Source: Haloarcula ordinaria | GTDB lineage: Archaea > Halobacteriota > Halobacteria > Halobacteriales > Haloarculaceae | NCBI RefSeq assembly: GCF_029338275.1 | Contig: NZ_CP119789.1 | Location: 248,001-312,000, forward strand | DNA length: 64,000 nucleotides | Direction: 5' to 3' | In this document: piece after piece, positions 60,420 to 64,000 of the stretch | Position numbering within the stretch: position 1 is the first letter of the stretch | Layout of the letters: every line of letters begins with the position of its first letter | Notes under the pieces: model-generated | Seen by the model: the letters and a program-made list of their open reading frames with translations, nothing else | Database searches by the model: none | Told to the model about the DNA's origin: nothing | Position numbers and translations under genes: made by a program

Positions 60420-62759
60420 TTATCCTGCCGTCACGTTCGCGCCGTCGTAGACGGCCGTCTCCGAGACCTCGACTGTACGGTTCTCACTTCCCGGCGCTGC
60501 CACCGTGTAGATTCCGGGATTCGCGACTGTCACCGCGAAGGCCCCCGTCGCGTTCGTCGTGGTCTGGCGCTCGTATTCGAACGACGTCCCCGAGACGGTG
60601 ACGTCCGCCGTGACCGTCACGGTAGTGTTCGCCGCCGCAGTTCCGCGAACGGTCGCCCCCGGGACCAGCGCGAACGCTTTGTGACTCCCGCTCTCACTGG
60701 CGTAGACGGGCTGGAAGTGACCGAGGCCATCGAGGTCACCGTTTCTACTACCCATCGCGTCGTGGAGTCGGCCGTACAGTGTCTCGGCCGGCACGTCGGG
60801 TCCGTCGGTCGTGACCACGTACCCGACCCGGTCCGAGTATCGATCGTAGACGCTCTCGGGCGATTCCGAGTTGACGAACTGGGGGAAGTTGCTCCGCGCG
60901 TATGCGTAACTTTCCGACTCGCCGTTGACGAAGTAGTTGTACACGCGGTTGCGACCCCAGGCGCTGAGGACGTAGTTCTCCGTGTACTCCAGTTCACGCT
61001 CGGCCGCGTTCGTCTCGATTGCAGTCGCCGCTTCGTAGGTACCGTCCTCCGTGACGACCTGGCTCGTCTTGACCGGAACCTGCAACATGCCGAAGCCACC
61101 GAACAGGAGAAAGAGGACGACCAAAGCGCCGAGTGTCCGGCCATCTGGGAGGGCGACATCAACGACGTCTCGACCGCTGTCGACCGAAAGCGGTCGAGCG
61201 AGGTCGATCCACGAGGCGACCCAGACGAACGCGACGCCGGTAAACAGCGCCGCGAACGTCGCCAGTTCGCCGACGAACCGGACCTGAATCGCCGCGAGCG
61301 CGAAGAGGAACCACGCGTAGCTACTGGCGACCAGCCAGCCAGGAGATCCCTCGCGCGCTCGCTGGACGCCCCAACCCATCGCCGGGAGGGCGAGAATCAG
61401 CGTGAACCCGAACAGGAGCAGAAAGCCGAACGATTCGGCGTTGAACAGCCCGTACACTTCGGCGATCGAGTCGGAGCGAAAGAGCGTATCGAGTCGGCCC
61501 TGCAGGGTCGCCCACTGCTCGGGGAGGCCGAATCGGAGGACGAGGAAGCCAAGCAGTCCCAGGCCAACGTCGAGTCCGGCCAGCTGCCTCGCAGTGCCAT
61601 CGACACTGCGGACGGCCTCCGCAGTCAGCGAGACGCCGAGGACACCCGCGGTCAACAGTGCCGGCGTCGACGCGACGAGGGCGGTCTGCCAGCCAGCGAC
61701 AGAGTGGGTCCCCCAAGCAAGGACCGCCCCGAAGGTCGTCCCCGCGATGACTGGCGCGTTCGTGAGCAGCGACGAGCGATCGGCCGCGACGTCGAGAATC
61801 GTCTTCCCAGTCACGGCGAGGCCCACCGGGAGGATGAGCAACGGACCGGCCTCCCAGGCTAGCACCTGTCCGCCGAGTCCGAGTCCGAGTCCCCCGGCCG
61901 CGAGCCAGAGTTCCACTCTGCGGAACGACGCTCTGTCCACGTCGGTCGTCAGCAAGATAACCAGCGCCAGCGCCGTCAGACCGAGCCACGGGTAGTCGAA
62001 GGCGTGGTGGTCGGCGAAGCCCAGACTCGTTCGGAAGGCGTGGCCGGGGATGAACGCCAGGAAGAGCATCGATGCCAGACCAACGCGTCTGTCGTTGGTC
62101 ACGCGGAGCGCCAACGCATAGAGGAGGACGGCAGAGACGAGTGCCGAGACGACGGGATACCACGCGAGTACGTTCCCGATCGCCTCGACACTGCCGCCAA
62201 AGAGGCTGGCGACCCACCAGAGCGTCGCGACCATCAGCGGTTCGCCGTTGGTGAGTCCCCCGGCCATGGTAGAGAGCGCCCCGAAGTCGGCCGCGCCGCC
62301 GGCTTCAGCGGCGATCTGCTCCACGTGATAACGGTAGAAGTACGGGTCGTTCCCCGAGAGGACGATGTCGTCACCACGGTATATCGAGCCGACGACGTAC
62401 ACTCGCGAAACGAACACCACGGCCAACGCCGCGACGAGCAAGCCGACGGCCCGCGGTTCGAACTCGACGCTGGTGAGCGAAGAGACCGAGTTGGCGAAGC
62501 TGGTGCCCTGCTGACTGGTTGCGTTCGGTGTCCCACCATCGAGCACCGCTCGAACCGCCCGGGGGTCGGCGACGTGATACTTCCCATCGGTTTTCTCGAC
62601 GATACCTTCCGAGACGAGTTCGCCGAACTGGCCCGAGTCGACGGGAACGTCGTCGAAGTCCCAGCCGTCCGTCTCCTCGTCGACGGCGAGGACGGCTTCA
62701 GCCGCGGATTTCAGCTCGGGGCGGTCTTCGAGGACGTCGACCCCGGGCTCGTCGTTCAT
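60420..62759 (-). CDS. STT3/AglB-like oligosaccharyltransferase paralogue with altered WWDYG motif
   Basis: 779 residues. About 80 N-terminal residues look like a winged-helix-type cytoplasmic domain (G-Q-F-G-E-L-V-S-E-G-I-V-E), absent from AglB. About 13 membrane helices follow. The first outer loop has S-G-N-D-P-Y-F-Y (residues 135-142, the D-x-Y metal-site motif). The D-H-H motif (250-252) in G-F-A-D-H-H-A-F-D-Y is intact. At the acceptor-binding WWDYG site the sequence is S-A-W-G-R-N (599-604). A short C-terminal beta domain ends the protein. The fold is clear. Whether it glycosylates the usual Asn-x-Ser/Thr sequon is doubtful. Convergent with arcS. Confidence 0.82.
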   Translation of the reverse strand: MNDEPGVDVLEDRPELKSAAEAVLAVDEETDGWDFDDVPVDSGQFGELVSEGIVEKTDGKYHVADPRAVRAVLDGGTPNATSQQGTSFANSVSSLTSVEFEPRAVGLLVAALAVVFVSRVYVVGSIYRGDDIVLSGNDPYFYRYHVEQIAAEAGGAADFGALSTMAGGLTNGEPLMVATLWWVASLFGGSVEAIGNVLAWYPVVSALVSAVLLYALALRVTNDRRVGLASMLFLAFIPGHAFRTSLGFADHHAFDYPWLGLTALALVILLTTDVDRASFRRVELWLAAGGLGLGLGGQVLAWEAGPLLILPVGLAVTGKTILDVAADRSSLLTNAPVIAGTTFGAVLAWGTHSVAGWQTALVASTPALLTAGVLGVSLTAEAVRSVDGTARQLAGLDVGLGLLGFLVLRFGLPEQWATLQGRLDTLFRSDSIAEVYGLFNAESFGFLLLFGFTLILALPAMGWGVQRAREGSPGWLVASSYAWFLFALAAIQVRFVGELATFAALFTGVAFVWVASWIDLARPLSVDSGRDVVDVALPDGRTLGALVVLFLLFGGFGMLQVPVKTSQVVTEDGTYEAATAIETNAAERELEYTENYVLSAWGRNRVYNYFVNGESESYAYARSNFPQFVNSESPESVYDRYSDRVGYVVTTDGPDVPAETLYGRLHDAMGSRNGDLDGLGHFQPVYASESGSHKAFALVPGATVRGTAAANTTVTVTADVTVSGTSFEYERQTTTNATGAFAVTVANPGIYTVAAPGSENRTVEVSETAVYDGANVTAG

Positions 62760-62931
62760 GTATCGGTGTGTTGCTGAGGAGCGAATAAATCCATCGGGAC
62801 GCAGGAGCCAGCCGGAGCTGCGACTGCGATGAGGACGACGACCGTCCCGCTCTCAGACGTTCTCGCGTCCCGCGGGAGCGACTCGTGACGAGCACCGGGT
62901 GGCTTATTCGCCGCGACGACGAACCGGGCAC

Positions 62932-63309
62932 ATGGAACGGTCGGCGACGCGACGGTGGCGTCCAGCCATCGTGTTCGCGCTCCTCCTGCTGGTCACGTCA
63001 CTGGTGCCACTCCCCCAGAACGGGGCCGGAACGGTGCCCGCGCTACTGAGCGTGTCGCTGGACAAGTGGGCTCACGCCGCCGGTTACGGCGCGTTCACCG
63101 TGCTGCTGGCGAGCGGGCGGCGAGCGCAGCGCGCGCGTTCGGTCGCCGCGCTCGTGGCGCTCGCCGTCGCCTACGGGGCGGGCATCGAGGGACTCCAGGC
63201 CCTCACGGCGTCGCGGTCGGCGAGTGGTGCCGATATGCTGGCCAACGGCGTCGGCGCGGTCCTCGCCGGGGTCGCGTGGCGCTGGTCGCGTCGCTCAAAC
63301 CGAGACTGA
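62932..63309 (+). CDS. VanZ-like membrane protein
   Basis: 125 residues from ATG 62932 with about three to four hydrophobic helices. S-L-D-K-W-A-H-A-A-G-Y and G-I-E-G-L-Q-A-L-T-A, together with S-G-A-D-M-L-A-N-G-V-G-A, are VanZ-family hallmarks. It is a diverged counterpart of 47833-48288. It lies divergent from the STT3-like gene and 41 bases before a lipoprotein gene on the same strand. Function unknown. Confidence 0.78.
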   Translation: MERSATRRWRPAIVFALLLLVTSLVPLPQNGAGTVPALLSVSLDKWAHAAGYGAFTVLLASGRRAQRARSVAALVALAVAYGAGIEGLQALTASRSASGADMLANGVGAVLAGVAWRWSRRSNRD

Positions 63310-63350
63310 GTCACCGGTATCGCCTTTGTGTCGGCGACGAGATACGCCAC

Positions 63351-64000
63351 ATGGTCTCCCGGAGACACTATCTCCGCGTCGCCGGCCTCGCGCTCGCCTC
63401 GGTCGCCGGCTGCGCGAGGCTCGGCGAGCGAGACGGGACGGCGACCGACGGGCCGAGCGGGTCGCCCACGGAGACAGACCGAGAGACGACGTCGAGAACC
63501 GACCGACCGACCGCCAAAGAGACGGACACGAGCGAGTCCGACGGTTCCCGCGCGTGGGAGCCGACCTGGTCGTTCGACGTCGAGTTCGGGAACGTCCTGG
63601 CACTGACTGCCGACGGCACCGACCTCTACGCGACGCTGAGCGACGACGCGGGCCGGTCGGCCGTCGCGAGGGTCGACCGGGCCGGACAACGCCTGGCGTG
63701 GGAAACCGAGTTCCCCGGGGAGGTGGTCACCAGCACCCACCTCCGGCAGACGAACGCCAGGGACAAGTGGAGTCTCACCGTCGCCGACGGGGCGCTGTAC
63801 GTCCTGACCGGGAACATCGCGGAGGACGACGCCTGGACGGCACTGCACGCGCTCGACTCCGAGACGGGCCAGGAACGGTGGTCGGTCCCCCGCGAGAGAG
63901 AGCTGGCGGTCGCCGGCGTCCGCGACGGTACCGTCGTGGTCGGTGGCCTGGAGTTCTTCTTCCCGGATTCGACACACGAACCGACCGAAGAGCCGCTGAC
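63351..64000 (+). CDS. Lipoprotein with PQQ-like beta-propeller domain (3' end outside the window)
   Basis: From ATG 63351 the frame is open to the window edge (216 full codons). V-S-R-R-H-Y-L-R-V-A-G-L-A-L-A-S-V-A-G-C is a Tat signal with lipobox. A Thr/Ser/Asp-rich linker (about 25-65) follows, then propeller-type blades: V-L-A-L-T-A-D-G-T-D-L-Y, S-L-T-V-A-D-G-A-L-Y-V-L-T-G and A-L-D-S-E-T-G-Q-E-R-W. Such proteins are surface-anchored, with unknown ligand. Complete length and function cannot be judged. Confidence 0.8.
   Translation, partial: MVSRRHYLRVAGLALASVAGCARLGERDGTATDGPSGSPTETDRETTSRTDRPTAKETDTSESDGSRAWEPTWSFDVEFGNVLALTADGTDLYATLSDDAGRSAVARVDRAGQRLAWETEFPGEVVTSTHLRQTNARDKWSLTVADGALYVLTGNIAEDDAWTALHALDSETGQERWSVPRERELAVAGVRDGTVVVGGLEFFFPDSTHEPTEEPL

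Noticed and set aside
60345..61862. Plus-strand 505-codon open frame across the STT3-like gene
   Set aside because: Antisense shadow: low complexity, Arg/Glu/Gly-rich, no motif, while the minus-strand gene has clear family features.
1..64000. CRISPR arrays, rRNA genes, integrases or replication origins
   Set aside because: No regularly spaced direct repeats, rRNA-like stretches, tyrosine recombinase motifs or Orc/Cdc6 gene were noticed.

Overview
The window is a chromosomal segment of a halophilic archaeon (class Halobacteria). The evidence is GC-rich DNA, acidic proteins, many Tat-type and lipobox signal peptides, leaderless starts with a TATA-like box about 27 nt upstream, and archaea-specific genes (CheF, TrmY, archaeosine TgtA and ArcS, AglF, an STT3/AglB paralogue). 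The genus cannot be fixed from the sequence alone.

Layout. 1-8.8 kb is mostly housekeeping: the end of cheF, overlapping glmU-like and glmS genes, a DHFR-like reductase, a CapA-like phosphoesterase, rtcA, a CBS protein, a doubly damaged Hsp20 gene and small proteins. 8.9-16.5 kb is a minus-strand glycan run: a GDP-mannose-type Nudix enzyme, a UDP-sulfoquinovose-synthase-like enzyme preceded by a perfect palindrome, two epimerases, a membrane sugar-phosphate transferase, a DUF4330/membrane protein pair and aglF. A tRNA-Pro(CGG) and a membrane protein follow. 17.9-47.1 kb is a large surface-polysaccharide island. It holds a two-gene GMC dehydrogenase, three more epimerases, three glycosyltransferase types, three alkaline-phosphatase-superfamily proteins, an acetyltransferase, a UGM-like flavoprotein, a carbamoyltransferase, a Wzx-type flippase, a DUF1616 protein and a GT-C-like membrane enzyme. 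Its middle (about 32-46 kb) is more A/T-rich, has long non-coding gaps, and carries two decayed IS6-family transposases flanking a GH26-like gene.

47.1-64 kb returns to core genes: trmY, VanZ-like proteins, a Vps62-like lipoprotein, Nudix, tgtA, CBS, arcS and an STT3 paralogue. Between the two archaeosine genes lies a minus-strand poly-gamma-glutamate operon (PgsC-PgsB-CapA) whose PgsC is an internal tandem duplication. A methyltransferase with a one-base frameshift lies next to it.

Taken together, most of the window serves cell-surface chemistry: activated amino sugars (GlmS/GlmU), nucleotide-sugar remodelling (AglF, six epimerases), lipid-linked assembly and export (sugar transferase, glycosyltransferases, flippase), decoration (carbamoyl, acyl, possibly sulfoquinovose and phospho groups), and a separate poly-glutamate capsule. 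No CRISPR array, rRNA or intact insertion sequence was seen.
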